This document shows positions 19,094 to 29,751 of a stretch of DNA of 64,000 bases, in pieces. The notes under the pieces were generated by a model. That model saw only the letters and a program-made list of their open reading frames with translations. It searched no databases and was not told where the DNA came from. The translations under genes and the position numbers were made by a program. Source of the stretch: Gallibacterium anatis DSM 16844 = F 149 (GTDB lineage Bacteria > Pseudomonadota > Gammaproteobacteria > Enterobacterales > Pasteurellaceae). Location: assembly GCF_000379785.1 (NCBI RefSeq), contig NZ_KB903668.1, forward strand, positions 32,266 through 96,265, read 5' to 3'. Every line of letters starts with the position of its first letter. The stretch's first letter is position 1.

Positions 19094-21790
19094 ATGTTAG
19101 ATGATGTATTAACCAGAATAAATAAAAATCGATTGTGGGATTTCCCCGGTGGTATTCATCCGCCGGAAATGAAACAGCAATCGAACGGCACTAAACTTTC
19201 CCGCTTAAAACAGCCTGACACTTACTACATTGCCTTGAAACAACACGCCGGTAAAGCCGGTCAATTGTTAGTTCAAGTTGGCGATTATGTATTAAAAGGA
19301 CAAGCATTAACTCAAGGCGACGATTATCGTACGCTGCCGGTACACGCACCTACTTCCGGCACCATTACCGCTATCGGCGATTATGCCTCTTCGCATCCGT
19401 CCGGTTTGCCTGAAACCACCATCACCTTACAAGCTGACGGTAAAGATCAGTGGTGCGATCGCCAACCGATTGAAGATTTTCTGACTGTACCGCCGGAACA
19501 ATTATTGCAAAAAATCTATCAAGCAGGCATTGCCGGTTTAGGCGGTGCCGTGTTCCCGACCGCCTCTAAAATCGCCAGTGCAGAAAATAAAGTTAAATTA
19601 TTGATTATTAACGGCGCAGAGTGCGAACCTTATATTACCTGTGATGATCGCTTAATGCGTGATCGCAGTCTTGATATTCTCGAAGGCATTCGGATTCTAC
19701 GTTATATTTTACGGCCACAAAAAGTGGTATTGGCAATCGAAGATAATAAAGCGGAAGCTATTGAGGCTATGCAACAAGCCCTATCCGGTGCTAACGATAT
19801 TGAAATTCGCGTGATTCCTACCAAATATCCTTCCGGTGCGGCGAAACAATTAATTCAAGTTTTAACCGGTCTAGAAGTGCCGAATAATGGTCGCTCTTCG
19901 CAGATTGGCGTGTTAATGAACAATGTTGCCACTGCCTTTGCGGTAAAAAAAGCGATTATTGATGACGAACCGCTCATTGAACGCGTGGTAACACTGACCG
20001 GTGATAAAATTCCGCAACCTCGTAATGTTTGGGCAAGAATCGGGACACCAATTTATCACCTGTTACAACAAGCCGGTTATCAATATGATGATCGTTTTCC
20101 TGTCTTTATGGGCGGACCGATGATGGGATTTATTTTACCGAATCTCAACTCTCCGGTAACCAAAGTAACCAACTGCCTAATTGCGCCGGATCATTTTGAA
20201 TATCAGCCGCCACCGCAAGAGCGTAATTGTATTCGTTGTTCTGCCTGTTCCGATCACTGTCCAATTAAATTGATGCCACAGCAACTCTATTGGTTTGCGC
20301 GCAGTGAAGATCACGAAAAATCAGAACAGTACAACCTAAAAGATTGCATTGAGTGTGGCGTTTGTGCCTATGTCTGCCCGAGCAATATTCCGCTGATCCA
20401 ATATTTTCGCCAAGAAAAAGCCAAAATCGCAGAATTAAAATTAAAAGCAAAATTGGCGGAAGAGGCGAAAGTCCGTTTTGAAGCTAAACAAGCGCGAATG
20501 GAGCGGGAAAAACAGGAACGAGATCGCCGAACTCAATTAGCGGCGGAAGCTCGTCGAGCAGAGATGGCAAAACAACAAGGCGTTGATCCTGTACAAGCTG
20601 CATTGGAACGTGTTCGTCAAAAACAGGCAAGCAATGTAACACCACAAATCAAAACTATCACCAACGATAAAGGTGAAATACTGCCTGATAACAGCGATAT
20701 TATGGCAGCTCGTAAAGCGCGCCGTTTAGCCAAACAGGCACAAACACAAACCGTTCAACCGGCAGCAACGGCAACAACGGATAAAGAGAATAAACAAGCC
20801 GCTATCGCCGCTGCCATCGCCAGAGCTAAAGCGAAAAAAGCGCAGCAAGCGGAAAACAGCAATAGTGCTGCCGAATCCTCTTCAGTGGCAACTGAAAGCA
20901 GCGCAGATACCGATCCACGTAAAGCCGCTATCGCCGCCGCCATTGCCAGAGCTAAAGCGAAAAAAGCGCAGCAAACGGAAAACAACAATAGTGCTGCCGA
21001 ATCTTCAGTAACAGCTGAAAGCAGCGCAGATACCGATGCGCGTAAAGCCGCTATCGCTGCTGCCATTGCCAGAGCTAAAGCGAAAAAAGCGCAGCAAGCG
21101 GAAAACAGCAATAATGCTGTTGAATCTTCTTCAGCAGCAACTGAAAGCAGCGCAGATACCGATCCACGTAAAGCCGCTATCGCCGCCGCCATTGCCAGAG
21201 CTAAAGCGAAAAAAGCGCAGCAAGCGGAAAACAACAATAGTGCTACCGAATCTTCTTCAGTGGCAACTGAAAGCAGCGCGGATACCGATCCACGTAAAGC
21301 AGCTATTGCCGCTGCTATCGCCAGAGCTAAAGCGAAAAAAGCGCAGCAAACGGAAAACAGCAATAATGCTGTTGAATCTTCTTCAGTGGCTGCTGAAAGC
21401 AGCGCAGATACCGATCCGCGTAAAGCCGCTATCGCTGCTGCCATTGCCAGAGCTAAAGCGAAAAAAGTGCAGCAAGCAGAAAACAGCAATAGTGCTACCA
21501 AATCTTCAGTAACAGCTGAAAGCAGCGCAGATGCCGATCCACGTAAAGCGGCTATCGCCGCTGCCATTGCCAGAGCTAAAGCGAAAAAAGCACAAACGCT
21601 TGCGGAAGCAGAAAAAGTCATTTTAATAACAACAGACGAAACATTAGATCAGCAACAAAGTCCTAGTGCCGATCATCATTCCATTGATAATCATCAGCAT
21701 ACAGATCCCAGAAAAGCGGCGATTGCAGCAGCAATAGCCAGAGCAAAGGCAAAAAAAGTAGCAAGAGAAGGAAATCAAGATAATGTTTAG
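19094..21790 (+). CDS. rnfC: Electron transport complex subunit RnfC/RsxC with a long repeat tail
   Basis: RnfC is the peripheral NADH/FMN and iron-sulfur subunit of the Rnf complex. The conserved core covers about residues 1-450: [44 protein letters not shown] and two ferredoxin clusters, [12 protein letters not shown] and [13 protein letters not shown] charged coiled-coil-like stretch follows. From about residue 569 to 888 the protein consists of eight copies of [14 protein letters not shown], separated by Ser/Glu/Asn-rich linkers. At 898 residues it is clearly longer than E. coli RsxC (about 740). Repeat tails are known in RnfC, but their role is unknown. Confidence 0.96.
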   Translation: MLDDVLTRINKNRLWDFPGGIHPPEMKQQSNGTKLSRLKQPDTYYIALKQHAGKAGQLLVQVGDYVLKGQALTQGDDYRTLPVHAPTSGTITAIGDYASSHPSGLPETTITLQADGKDQWCDRQPIEDFLTVPPEQLLQKIYQAGIAGLGGAVFPTASKIASAENKVKLLIINGAECEPYITCDDRLMRDRSLDILEGIRILRYILRPQKVVLAIEDNKAEAIEAMQQALSGANDIEIRVIPTKYPSGAAKQLIQVLTGLEVPNNGRSSQIGVLMNNVATAFAVKKAIIDDEPLIERVVTLTGDKIPQPRNVWARIGTPIYHLLQQAGYQYDDRFPVFMGGPMMGFILPNLNSPVTKVTNCLIAPDHFEYQPPPQERNCIRCSACSDHCPIKLMPQQLYWFARSEDHEKSEQYNLKDCIECGVCAYVCPSNIPLIQYFRQEKAKIAELKLKAKLAEEAKVRFEAKQARMEREKQERDRRTQLAAEARRAEMAKQQGVDPVQAALERVRQKQASNVTPQIKTITNDKGEILPDNSDIMAARKARRLAKQAQTQTVQPAATATTDKENKQAAIAAAIARAKAKKAQQAENSNSAAESSSVATESSADTDPRKAAIAAAIARAKAKKAQQTENNNSAAESSVTAESSADTDARKAAIAAAIARAKAKKAQQAENSNNAVESSSAATESSADTDPRKAAIAAAIARAKAKKAQQAENNNSATESSSVATESSADTDPRKAAIAAAIARAKAKKAQQTENSNNAVESSSVAAESSADTDPRKAAIAAAIARAKAKKVQQAENSNSATKSSVTAESSADADPRKAAIAAAIARAKAKKAQTLAEAEKVILITTDETLDQQQSPSADHHSIDNHQHTDPRKAAIAAAIARAKAKKVAREGNQDNV
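20798..21757 (+). repeat. Tandem 123/126-bp repeats encoding the RnfC C-terminal tail
   Basis: Core copies start at 20798, 20924, 21047, 21173, 21299, 21425, 21548 and 21716. The first six units are 123 or 126 bp long and nearly identical in DNA, each encoding [14 protein letters not shown] plus an [18 protein letters not shown] type linker. The seventh and eighth copies keep the core but have a diverged 126-base linker between them. All spacings are multiples of three, so copy-number changes would keep the frame. Confidence 0.95.
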
Positions 21791-22853
21791 AATGGCAAGT
21801 TCCCCTCACGTACATTCCCATAGTTTGACCGCCAAAGTGATGTTGTGGGTAATTGCGGCAATGATTCCGGCAATTATGGTGCAAATCTACTACTTTGGTT
21901 TCGGCACTTTAATTCAGCTGTTATTAGCGGTGATTTTTGCGGTTTTACTGGAGTGGATCGTAACCAGATTGCGCGCTAAGAAAAATTTTGCCGATTTATC
22001 GGATATGAGCGTGATCTTGACTGCCATTATTTTGGCGGTTGCCATTCCGCCTTATGCACCTTATTGGATCATTCTGCTCGGTGTTTTTTGTGCTGTTATT
22101 TTAGGCAAACAGGTTTATGGCGGACTCGGACAAAACCCTTTCAATCCGGCAATGGTAGGATATGCTATTTTGTTGGTGTCGTTTCCGGCACAGATGACCG
22201 CTTGGGCATTGCCGAATCATTTATTACTTGAACCGACCGGCTTTAAAGATGCTTATTTACTGATATTTCAAGGTGTTACCAGTGACGGTTACAGCTTACA
22301 TCAACTGACCTCTACGATTGACGGCATTACTCAAGCAACCCCATTGGATAGCGTCAAAACCGGAATAAAAAATCACCTTACCTTGGGGCATATTGCAGCT
22401 TCACCCATTTTCCAACACGATAATTGGCAAGATAACCTCGCTATCACGATGGGAATCGGTTGGTGGCAACTTAATCTTGCCTTCCTTGTCGGCGGTCTTT
22501 TCCTAATTTGGAAAAAAGTGATTCACTGGCAAATTCCTGTCGCAATGTTGCTGACATTAACCATTTTTGCTACTGCAACTTGGCTGATTGCGCCGCAAAC
22601 TTATCCATCACCGTTATGGCAACTCTTTTCCGGCGCAACAATGTTCGGTGCCTTTTTTATTGCTACCGATCCGGTAACGGCATCTATTACGCCAAAAGGA
22701 AAATTATTATTCGGTAGCTTGGTCGGGCTGTTACTTTACGTTATCCGTTTCTACGGCGGTTATCCGGACGGGGTGGCATTTGCTGTTTTATTAAGCAATA
22801 TTTGTGTCCCGCTAATCGATCATTACACTCGTCCTCGTCTTTATGGTCGCTAA
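21783..22853 (+). CDS. rnfD: Electron transport complex subunit RnfD/RsxD
   Basis: RnfD is an integral membrane flavoprotein subunit. At 356 residues it has about nine helices. Motifs are [21 protein letters not shown], the FMN-attachment region [11 protein letters not shown] (Thr186) and [13 protein letters not shown] near the C-terminus. It overlaps the end of rnfC by 8 bases. Confidence 0.95.
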   Translation: MFRMASSPHVHSHSLTAKVMLWVIAAMIPAIMVQIYYFGFGTLIQLLLAVIFAVLLEWIVTRLRAKKNFADLSDMSVILTAIILAVAIPPYAPYWIILLGVFCAVILGKQVYGGLGQNPFNPAMVGYAILLVSFPAQMTAWALPNHLLLEPTGFKDAYLLIFQGVTSDGYSLHQLTSTIDGITQATPLDSVKTGIKNHLTLGHIAASPIFQHDNWQDNLAITMGIGWWQLNLAFLVGGLFLIWKKVIHWQIPVAMLLTLTIFATATWLIAPQTYPSPLWQLFSGATMFGAFFIATDPVTASITPKGKLLFGSLVGLLLYVIRFYGGYPDGVAFAVLLSNICVPLIDHYTRPRLYGR

Positions 22854-22862
22854 GGAGAAAGA

Positions 22863-23495
22863 ATGGCAACTCTAAAACGCACAACCATTACTTATGCTTT
22901 AATCTTAGCTTTTGTCGCTTTGGTTTGTACTTTAATCACATTGGCAATGTACGCATTAACACAAGATAAAATTCAACGAGTAATGGAAAATCAACAGAAA
23001 CAACTTTTATCTGAAGTGCTACCACCAAATTTTGCTGATAATGATCTGTTAAAATCGTGCTACATTCCAAATAATAACAAGCAGTTAGCCGATATTTCTA
23101 AACTTTATTTAGCCAAAAAACAGAATAAAACCGTTGCTTATCTGTTTGAAACCACCGCACCGGATGGTTACTCAGGTAATATTCGTATTTTGGTGGCAGT
23201 AACGCCGGAGCGTGAAGTGTTGGGCGTACGTGTTTTAGAACATCACGAAACCCCCGGTTTAGGTGATAAAATCGAAACACGGCTTTCCGACTGGATCTTA
23301 GCCTTCAGCAATAAACAATTTAATCTTAATGAGTTAGACAAATGGGCTGTCAAAAAAGACGGCGGTGAATTTGATCAATTTGCCGGTGCGACTATTACGC
23401 CGCGCGCGGTGGTTAATGCCGTGAAAAAAGGGTTGTTGCAATTACTCTCTCAACCGTTTGTATTTAATCCTGACGATTACAGCCGTTGCAATTAA
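22863..23495 (+). CDS. rnfG: Electron transport complex subunit RnfG/RsxG
   Basis: RnfG is a membrane-anchored periplasmic FMN-binding subunit. One N-terminal helix is followed by the FMN-binding domain, with LEHHETPGLGDKIE and the covalent FMN motif FAGATITP near residues 174-180. It is 210 residues. It lies 9 bases after rnfD with a GGAGAAAG ribosome-binding site. Confidence 0.95.
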   Translation: MATLKRTTITYALILAFVALVCTLITLAMYALTQDKIQRVMENQQKQLLSEVLPPNFADNDLLKSCYIPNNNKQLADISKLYLAKKQNKTVAYLFETTAPDGYSGNIRILVAVTPEREVLGVRVLEHHETPGLGDKIETRLSDWILAFSNKQFNLNELDKWAVKKDGGEFDQFAGATITPRAVVNAVKKGLLQLLSQPFVFNPDDYSRCN

Positions 23496-23510
23496 GAAAG
23501 GAGGTGTTAA

Positions 23511-24185
23511 ATGAATCATAATGCTCCACAAGCAACCCACACTGATAATGTCGATTCCGTTTGGAAAACCTTGTTTATTCAAGGCGTATGGAAGAATAAT
23601 GCAGCATTGGTGCAATTATTAGGGCTGTGTCCGTTATTGGCGGTATCTAATTCTGTTGCCAATGCGTTAGGTCTTGGGTTGGCAACTATGTTGGTGTTGA
23701 TTTGTACCAACAGTATGGTTTCGCTATGTCGGCATCTTATTCCGAAAGCCATCCGCATTCCGATTTATGTGATGATTATTGCCTCAACTGTGACCATCGT
23801 CCAGTTGGCAATGAATGCCTATACTTATTCGCTTTATCAATCATTAGGGATTTTTATTCCACTCATTGTTACCAACTGTATCGTCATCGGTCGAGCCGAA
23901 GCCTATGCCTCAAAAAACAGTTTATGGCACGCAATGTTCGATGGTTTCTCAATGGGATTGGGAATGACGCTAAGTTTGGTCGTATTAGGCGCATTACGTG
24001 AAGCGATCGGTAGCGGCACACTGTTCAGCGGTATGGAACAGCTGTTCGGTGAATCGGCAAAGGCACTGAAAATCACTCTATTTCACGCCGACAGCCATTT
24101 TTTACTTGCGATTTTGCCGCCCGGCGCTTTCCTTGGCTTAGGAACACTGTTAGCACTAAAAAACATTATTGAACGGAACAAATAA
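23511..24185 (+). CDS. rnfE: Electron transport complex subunit RnfE/RsxE
   Basis: RnfE is an integral membrane subunit, homologous to RnfA with inverted topology. The 224-residue protein carries [20 protein letters not shown] and [22 protein letters not shown], with the paired conserved cysteines. A strong AGGAGG ribosome-binding site precedes it. Its stop overlaps the nth start by one base (TAATG). Confidence 0.95.
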   Translation: MNHNAPQATHTDNVDSVWKTLFIQGVWKNNAALVQLLGLCPLLAVSNSVANALGLGLATMLVLICTNSMVSLCRHLIPKAIRIPIYVMIIASTVTIVQLAMNAYTYSLYQSLGIFIPLIVTNCIVIGRAEAYASKNSLWHAMFDGFSMGLGMTLSLVVLGALREAIGSGTLFSGMEQLFGESAKALKITLFHADSHFLLAILPPGAFLGLGTLLALKNIIERNK

Positions 24186-24820
24186 TGAACCAACAAAAAA
24201 GAATAGAAATTCTCACTCGTTTGCGTGATGCTAATCCGCACCCTACCACCGAATTAAAATACCATTCGGTTTTTGAGCTGCTTATTGCCGTTATTTTATC
24301 GGCACAAGCGACTGACGTTGGCGTAAACAAAGCCACTGCAAAATTATTTCCGATCGCGAATACACCGCAGGCAATTCTTGATTTAGGTGTAGATGGTTTA
24401 AAAAATTATATAAAAACTATCGGTTTATATAATAGTAAAGCTGAAAATATTATAAAAACTTGTCGAGTGTTAATTGAAAAGTATAATGGCGAGGTTCCGG
24501 AATCACGTGAAGCATTGGAATCTTTGCCGGGCGTTGGGCGTAAAACCGCAAATGTGGTGTTGAATACTGCTTTTGGTTGGCCAACGATTGCCGTTGACAC
24601 CCATATTTTTCGTGTCGCCAATCGTACCGGTTTCGCACCTGGGAAAGATGTGCTCGCCGTTGAAAAAAAATTATTAAAAGTCGTTCCGGATGAATTTAAA
24701 GTCGATGTTCACCATTGGCTTATTTTGCACGGACGCTACACCTGTATCGCTCGTAAACCTCGTTGCGGTGCCTGTTTGATTGAAGATCTGTGTGAATTTA
24801 AAGATAAAACCGAATATTAA
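24185..24820 (+). CDS. nth: Endonuclease III (DNA glycosylase/AP lyase)
   Basis: Nth excises oxidised pyrimidines and cleaves the abasic strand. The helix-hairpin-helix LPGVGRKTANVVLN contains the catalytic lysine, and VDTHIFRVANR contains the catalytic aspartate. The C-terminal 4Fe-4S cluster ligands follow the C-X6-C-X2-C-X5-C pattern (CIARKPRCGACLIEDLC). At 211 residues it is standard. Linkage to rnfE is common in gamma-proteobacteria. Confidence 0.97.
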   Translation: MNQQKRIEILTRLRDANPHPTTELKYHSVFELLIAVILSAQATDVGVNKATAKLFPIANTPQAILDLGVDGLKNYIKTIGLYNSKAENIIKTCRVLIEKYNGEVPESREALESLPGVGRKTANVVLNTAFGWPTIAVDTHIFRVANRTGFAPGKDVLAVEKKLLKVVPDEFKVDVHHWLILHGRYTCIARKPRCGACLIEDLCEFKDKTEY

Positions 24821-24837
24821 AAACTATTGGAGATAAT

Positions 24838-26202
24838 ATGACTACTCACACAGAAAGACAGACTTGGTCAAGCCGACTGACTTATGTTTTAACCGTAGCC
24901 GGTGCAACTGTCGGTTTCGGCGCTACTTGGCGTTTCCCCTATTTGGTCGGTGAAAACGGTGGCGGTGCTTATGTATTACTGTTCTGCATCGCAATGATTG
25001 TGATCGGCATTCCAATGATTCTGGTTGAAAATGTTATCGGTCGCCGGATTCGCGTTAATGCTATCGACGCTTTCAGCGGCAATATCCATCATAAACCTAT
25101 CCCTCGCTATTGGAAACTTGTCGGTTATCTCAGCGTGCTCGGTGCGTTTTGTATTATGGCGTACTATATGGTGCTTGGCGGTTGGGTGATTAATTATATC
25201 GTCAGTTTGCTCAGTGGCACTTTGGACATCAGCGCACCGATTACTGCCGACACCACGAAAAATTTCTTCCAAGCTACCATTATGGATAATCCGGCAATGA
25301 TTAGCCTGTACACTTTTCTGTTTGTCTTGGTTAACTATGTGATTCTGGTGAAAGGGGTGATTGACGGCATTGAAAAATCGGTGAAATATTTGATGCCGCT
25401 GTTATTTATCTTTTTAATCTGTATGGTGATTCGTAATGTTACGCTGCCGGGTGCTTGGCAAGGCATTGTGTTCTATCTCAAACCTGATTTCTCTAAGATC
25501 ACACCGCAGCTTTTCGTTTTTGTCTTGGGGCAAGTCTTTTTCGCTTTAAGTTTAGGTTTCGGCGTTATCGTTACGCTCTCCAGTTATCTGAAAAAAGGAG
25601 AAAATTTGGTGCAAACTGCGGTCATAACCGGCTGCGTGAATACCATTATTGCGGTCTTGGCCGGCTTTATGATTTTCCCGTCACTGTTCACTTTCGGGAT
25701 TGCACCAAATTCAGGACCAACCTTAGTATTCCAAAGTTTACCGATCGTGTTTTCTCATATGTGGGCGGGTAAGTTTTTTGCGGTAATCTTTTTCAGTTTA
25801 TTGCTGATTGCGGCATTAACCACCTCACTCACCATTTATGAAGTCTTGATTACCGCCTTGCAGGAAAAAACGAAAATTAATCGCCGTTTAGCGATTCTCT
25901 TCGTTCTCGGCGCGATCTTCCTTCTCGGCAATGTGCCATCAATTTTAAGTTACGGTCCTTGGCACGACGTTCATTTCTTCGGCAAAAATATTTTTGATGC
26001 GTTTGATTTTGTCAGCGGCAATATTCTCTTTATGCTCACCGCACTATTCTGTGCTGTTTTTGTCGGTTTTGTAATGAAAGATGAAGCTAAACGAGAATTG
26101 AGATTAGGTGAAAATTCTAAATTGGCACAATGGTGGTTCAGCTATGTTAAATATATCGTGCCACTTGTCATTATTGTAATCTTTATCAGTAACTTAATTT
26201 AA
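24838..26202 (+). CDS. Sodium-dependent transporter of the NSS/SNF family
   Basis: This 454-residue inner-membrane protein has about 11-12 hydrophobic segments. The NSS signature near the N-terminus, GATVGFGATWRFPYLVGENGGGAYVL, contains the unwound helix 1 that binds sodium and substrate. Bacterial members (LeuT-type) import amino acids or related amines with sodium. The substrate is not predictable from sequence. It follows nth by 17 bases. Its 3' end overlaps the convergent priC gene by 9 bases. Confidence 0.87.
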   Translation: MTTHTERQTWSSRLTYVLTVAGATVGFGATWRFPYLVGENGGGAYVLLFCIAMIVIGIPMILVENVIGRRIRVNAIDAFSGNIHHKPIPRYWKLVGYLSVLGAFCIMAYYMVLGGWVINYIVSLLSGTLDISAPITADTTKNFFQATIMDNPAMISLYTFLFVLVNYVILVKGVIDGIEKSVKYLMPLLFIFLICMVIRNVTLPGAWQGIVFYLKPDFSKITPQLFVFVLGQVFFALSLGFGVIVTLSSYLKKGENLVQTAVITGCVNTIIAVLAGFMIFPSLFTFGIAPNSGPTLVFQSLPIVFSHMWAGKFFAVIFFSLLLIAALTTSLTIYEVLITALQEKTKINRRLAILFVLGAIFLLGNVPSILSYGPWHDVHFFGKNIFDAFDFVSGNILFMLTALFCAVFVGFVMKDEAKRELRLGENSKLAQWWFSYVKYIVPLVIIVIFISNLI

Positions 26203-26763
26203 TTCGTTTTTGGCTTGAGAAGCCTTAAATTCTAGGTATTCTTCCAATTGTTCAATGGCGGCAAGACAACGTTGTCGCCGTTGTTGCAATAGTGCAAGCT
26301 GTTGCTGAAAGAGAGGTTTCTGCTCTCTCGGCGCTAGTTGTTGCTGTTGTTCCAAATCAGCAATGCGATCATTAAAACGCGTTAAAAATTCATAATATTT
26401 ATGAATTCTCTCCTCTGCCGGTAATTGAAAAACATCATACTGTTTTTTCTCTGTTTTTTGTGGCTGAGCTGCTGCCGTTTCCGCTTTTTTCGCAGATCTT
26501 TCAGTGCGTTGCAAAGCCTCCAACAACACTCGGAACTGAATACTGATTTGCTCCGCCAAATAAGCAACCACCTCAACCTTATCTAAGGTTGCTAAGCGAG
26601 CGATATTTTGTTCAATTTGCGCAATGTAGTAGCGTAACGGCTGTCCCGATTCTGCAAAAACGGTACGTTCAAACTGCTGCTTAATAATCTGCTCACCGTC
26701 ATAACGGTAGAAAAGCTGTAATTGTTGCTGTAATTGAGAGATGAGTTGTTGCTGATTTGTCAT
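26194..26763 (-). CDS. priC: Primosomal replication protein PriC (N'')
   Basis: PriC helps to reload the replicative helicase at stalled forks. The 189-residue protein is glutamine-rich and largely helical or coiled coil. It matches PriC in the N-terminal LISQLQQQL region, the AYLAEQISIQFRVLLEAL block and the central Y-x-F-L-x-R-F-x-D-R-I-x-D-L block. The family is weakly conserved, and no catalytic residues can be checked, so the name is a probable one. It lies downstream of argS in the same direction. Confidence 0.7.
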   Translation of the reverse strand: MTNQQQLISQLQQQLQLFYRYDGEQIIKQQFERTVFAESGQPLRYYIAQIEQNIARLATLDKVEVVAYLAEQISIQFRVLLEALQRTERSAKKAETAAAQPQKTEKKQYDVFQLPAEERIHKYYEFLTRFNDRIADLEQQQQLAPREQKPLFQQQLALLQQRRQRCLAAIEQLEEYLEFKASQAKNELN

Positions 26764-26789
26764 AATAGGATAAGGATAAGCACAAGATC

Positions 26790-26813
26790 CGGTGCGGCAT
26801 TATCACCGCACCG
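26790..26813 (-). terminator. Stem-loop between argS and priC
   Basis: CGGTGCGG (26790-26797) and CCGCACCG (26806-26813) form an 8-bp GC-rich stem with an 8-base loop. It lies 10 bases beyond the argS stop. No T run follows on the minus strand, so termination is uncertain. It may instead be an mRNA-processing or stabilising hairpin. Confidence 0.4.
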
Positions 26814-26823
26814 ATAACGGAAA

Positions 26824-28551
26824 TTACATTTTTTCAACAGTTTTAATGCCTAACAGATCCAATCCCTGTTTTAACACTTTCGCCGTTAATGCGGCCAATT
26901 TCAAACGACTTTGTTTGACCTCTTCCGCTTGATTTAAGATTGGGCAATGTTCATAGAAGGAAGAAAATGCCCCTGCTAAATCATAAAGATAAGCGCATAA
27001 AACGTGAGGCGTACCCTCTTTCACTACGGTGTTAATCGCTTCTTCAAATTTCAATAAAGTTAATGCTAATTGACGTTCTTTATCATCCTTAATTTGAATT
27101 TCACCTACCAACTGCTGAGGATCAATGCCACTATTGGCAAAAATAGAACGGATACGCGTGTAAGCATACTGAATATAAGGTGCGGTATTGCCTTCAAACG
27201 TCAACATATTATCCCAATCAAACACATAATCAGTCGTGCGGTTTTTGGATAAGTCAGCATATTTCACCGCACCGATACCAACGACTTCCGCCACTTGACG
27301 CTGTTCTTCAGCGCTTAAATTGGTTGATTTCTCGCTAATCAATTTTTCTGCACGCTCTACCGCTTCATCCAACAGATCCGCCAATTTCACTGTGCCGCCG
27401 GTACGCGTTTTGAACGGCTTATTATCTTTACCCAACATCATTCCGAAATTGAAATGATCCCAAGTTACGCTTTCCGGCACATATCCTGCTTTACGCACAA
27501 TTAACCAAACCTGTTGTAAATGTTGGCTTTGACGACTATCGGTAAAATAGAGAATACGGTCGGCGTGCAAAGTTTCATAACGATATTTTGCACAGGCAAT
27601 ATCGGTAGTCGCATAAAGATAACCGCCATCCTTCTTCTGAATAATAACGCCTAGCGGATCACCCTCTTTATTTTTAAACTCATTTAAAAACACCACTACT
27701 GCGCCATCATCTTTCACAGCTAATCCTTTTGCTTCCAAATCGGCAACAATGCCCGGCAACATTGGGTTATAAAGGCTTTCTCCCATAACATCCTTATCGG
27801 TAAGCGTCACATTTAGGCGATCGTAATTGCGTTGATTCTGTTTCATCGTAATATCAACCAACTTGCGCCACATCTTACGACAATATTCATCACCGCCTTG
27901 CAACTTCACCACATAACCACGAGCTTTTTCGGCAAAAACCTCATCTTCATCGTAATGTTTTTTTGCTTCACGATAGAATGCTTCCAAATCGCTTAATTCC
28001 ATATCGGATGCATTTTCATTCTGCATTTTTTCCAAATAGGCAATCAACATCCCAAATTGTGTGCCCCAATCGCCCACGTGATTGGCACGAATAACATTAT
28101 GTCCGACAAACTCCAACGTACGCACTACCGCATCACCGATAATGGTTGAACGTAAATGCCCGACGTGCATCTCTTTTGCCACATTCGGCGCTGAATAATC
28201 CGCCACAATAGTTTGCGCTTTGACCGGCGAAATTAAAAAATGGTGATCCGCCAACATTTTATTGGTTTGTGTCGCCAACCAAGCAGGATTAAGAAAAATA
28301 TTGATAAATCCCGGTCCGGCAATTTCCACTTTTTCAATCATTTCACCAAGATCAAGATTTTCCACCACTTTTTGTGCCAAATCACGTGGCGGCATTGCCA
28401 ATTTCTTTGCTGCCGCCATCACTCCGTTTGCTTGATAATCACCAAACTGCGCTTTGCTTGACGGACGAACTAAAGCTTCACTTTGCTGATCCGCACCGGC
28501 GGCAATCATTGCTTGTTTAATTTTTTCAGATAGAATGGTTTGAATATTCAC
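26824..28551 (-). CDS. argS: Arginyl-tRNA synthetase
   Basis: ArgS charges tRNA-Arg. It is a class I synthetase of 575 residues with the HIGH-type motif [20 protein letters not shown]. The N-terminal tRNA-binding Add-1 domain ([11 protein letters not shown]) and the C-terminal DALR anticodon-binding region are present. As in other gamma-proteobacterial ArgRS, a canonical KMSKS is missing. It is divergent from the yecM-like gene. Confidence 0.97.
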   Translation of the reverse strand: MNIQTILSEKIKQAMIAAGADQQSEALVRPSSKAQFGDYQANGVMAAAKKLAMPPRDLAQKVVENLDLGEMIEKVEIAGPGFINIFLNPAWLATQTNKMLADHHFLISPVKAQTIVADYSAPNVAKEMHVGHLRSTIIGDAVVRTLEFVGHNVIRANHVGDWGTQFGMLIAYLEKMQNENASDMELSDLEAFYREAKKHYDEDEVFAEKARGYVVKLQGGDEYCRKMWRKLVDITMKQNQRNYDRLNVTLTDKDVMGESLYNPMLPGIVADLEAKGLAVKDDGAVVVFLNEFKNKEGDPLGVIIQKKDGGYLYATTDIACAKYRYETLHADRILYFTDSRQSQHLQQVWLIVRKAGYVPESVTWDHFNFGMMLGKDNKPFKTRTGGTVKLADLLDEAVERAEKLISEKSTNLSAEEQRQVAEVVGIGAVKYADLSKNRTTDYVFDWDNMLTFEGNTAPYIQYAYTRIRSIFANSGIDPQQLVGEIQIKDDKERQLALTLLKFEEAINTVVKEGTPHVLCAYLYDLAGAFSSFYEHCPILNQAEEVKQSRLKLAALTAKVLKQGLDLLGIKTVEKM

Positions 28552-28652
28552 AAATATATGCCTTATTGAATTTAAACGATAAATTTAAACCCGTAATGAT
28601 ACTAGGCTTTCCATTATCAGAAAAGTATAAAAAAACAAAATACCCTCGCATT

Positions 28653-29231
28653 ATGACTGAAGCAAAATTACTACAACAATTTCCTGAATTATCAACTCAA
28701 TTAGTTGAAGCCGAAAAACTATTTGCGCAAATTCTCGCATCGACACAGCTGGATCGACTACATCTTGCTATCGATCATATTGCATTACGTGTCAATGATC
28801 TTGATACCGCTACCCGTTGGCAACAGGCACTTGCCGCTGATGCGGAACTATTAAGCGACAATCAGATCAACGGTCGTCCGATTTACCTTTATCAACTGCC
28901 GCAGCCGTTATTCATCCTAAATCAAGCAGTGAATATCGTGGAATTACCGTTTCCAAACCAAAAAAGGTATCCGCAACAAGGTTGGGAACATATTGAATTG
29001 GTTCTACCTTTTTTAAAGAATGAATCCGTTGAGCAGTGGTTTCATCGTGCAGAAAATAAGCTTAAGATCGACTCCCACAGAATTATTTTGAAAAAAAGCT
29101 GTCATAAAGCAGATGGCGAAGGTTTACCAAATCCGGCACTTGCCATAAAATTAATGGATGAAAATAATTTTACAACAATCAAACTGCATCCTTTTTCAAT
29201 TAAAGAAATCGTGATGTCAGAGCAGATATAG
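28653..29231 (+). CDS. YecM-like VOC-superfamily protein
   Basis: This is a 192-residue protein of the YecM family (glyoxalase/VOC fold). Family features are the HLAIDHIALRVND block near residues 45-57, the NGRPIYLYQLPQPL strand and the WEHIELVLP block, with conserved His/Glu positions at possible metal sites. The start at 28653 (MTEAKLLQQF) gives family length; the frame upstream to 28566 lies in the argS promoter region. No activity has been established for the family. It is 9 bases upstream of the lipoprotein gene. Confidence 0.75.
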   Translation: MTEAKLLQQFPELSTQLVEAEKLFAQILASTQLDRLHLAIDHIALRVNDLDTATRWQQALAADAELLSDNQINGRPIYLYQLPQPLFILNQAVNIVELPFPNQKRYPQQGWEHIELVLPFLKNESVEQWFHRAENKLKIDSHRIILKKSCHKADGEGLPNPALAIKLMDENNFTTIKLHPFSIKEIVMSEQI

Positions 29232-29240
29232 GAGAAAAAT

Positions 29241-29711
29241 ATGAAAAAGATCACTTTAGTTGCGAGTCTATTAGCGGCAGTTACATTAGCCGGCTGCTCC
29301 AATTCCGATCTCTACAGCGGCAGTGTATATAGCGGCGGACAAGCAAAAGAAGCCAGAGCTGTAAGTTACGGACGCATTGTTTCGGTACGTCCGGTCACCA
29401 TTCAAGGTGAAAGCAATTCTCAAGGCGTTATCGGTACTGTCGGCGGTGGTGCTTTAGGTGGTATTGTCGGTTCAACTGTCGGTGGCGGTAAAGGTCAAGC
29501 TATCGCTACTGCGGTCGGTGCGATCGCCGGTGCGGTTGTTGGTAATAAAATCGAACAAAAAGTGGATCAAACCAGCGGTGTTGAACTTGTGATCCAAAAA
29601 GAAGACGGTCAACGCATCGCGGTAGTACAAAAAGCCGATCCTAGTTTTGTACCAGGTGCGAGAGTACAAATTGTCGGCAGTGGCGGTTCTCTAAACGTTT
29701 CCGTACTTTAA
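29241..29711 (+). CDS. SlyB/Pcp-type outer membrane lipoprotein with glycine-zipper domain
   Basis: The 156-residue precursor has a lipoprotein signal ending in the lipobox LAGC, with Ser following the cysteine, which favours outer-membrane sorting. The mature part contains a glycine-zipper two-helix segment (GGGALGGIVGSTVGGG and AVGAIAGAVVGNKIEQKV). It ends in the SlyB-like EDGQRIAVVQKADPSFVPGARVQIV strand region. Relatives are E. coli SlyB and the Haemophilus 15-kDa lipoprotein Pcp. It is followed by its own terminator. Confidence 0.88.
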   Translation: MKKITLVASLLAAVTLAGCSNSDLYSGSVYSGGQAKEARAVSYGRIVSVRPVTIQGESNSQGVIGTVGGGALGGIVGSTVGGGKGQAIATAVGAIAGAVVGNKIEQKVDQTSGVELVIQKEDGQRIAVVQKADPSFVPGARVQIVGSGGSLNVSVL

Positions 29712-29721
29712 TCCCTTTATC

Positions 29722-29751
29722 AGCGAATTACTGCGGTAATTCGCTTTTTTC
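29722..29751 (+). terminator. Rho-independent terminator after the SlyB/Pcp lipoprotein gene
   Basis: AGCGAATTAC (29722-29731), a TGCG loop and GTAATTCGCT (29736-29745) form a perfect 10-bp stem followed by six T residues. Confidence 0.92.

Noticed and set aside
20798..21757. Regular repeats considered as a CRISPR-like or satellite array
   Set aside because: Units are 123/126 bp, in frame with rnfC and encode a protein repeat; there are no unique spacers of CRISPR type or cas genes.
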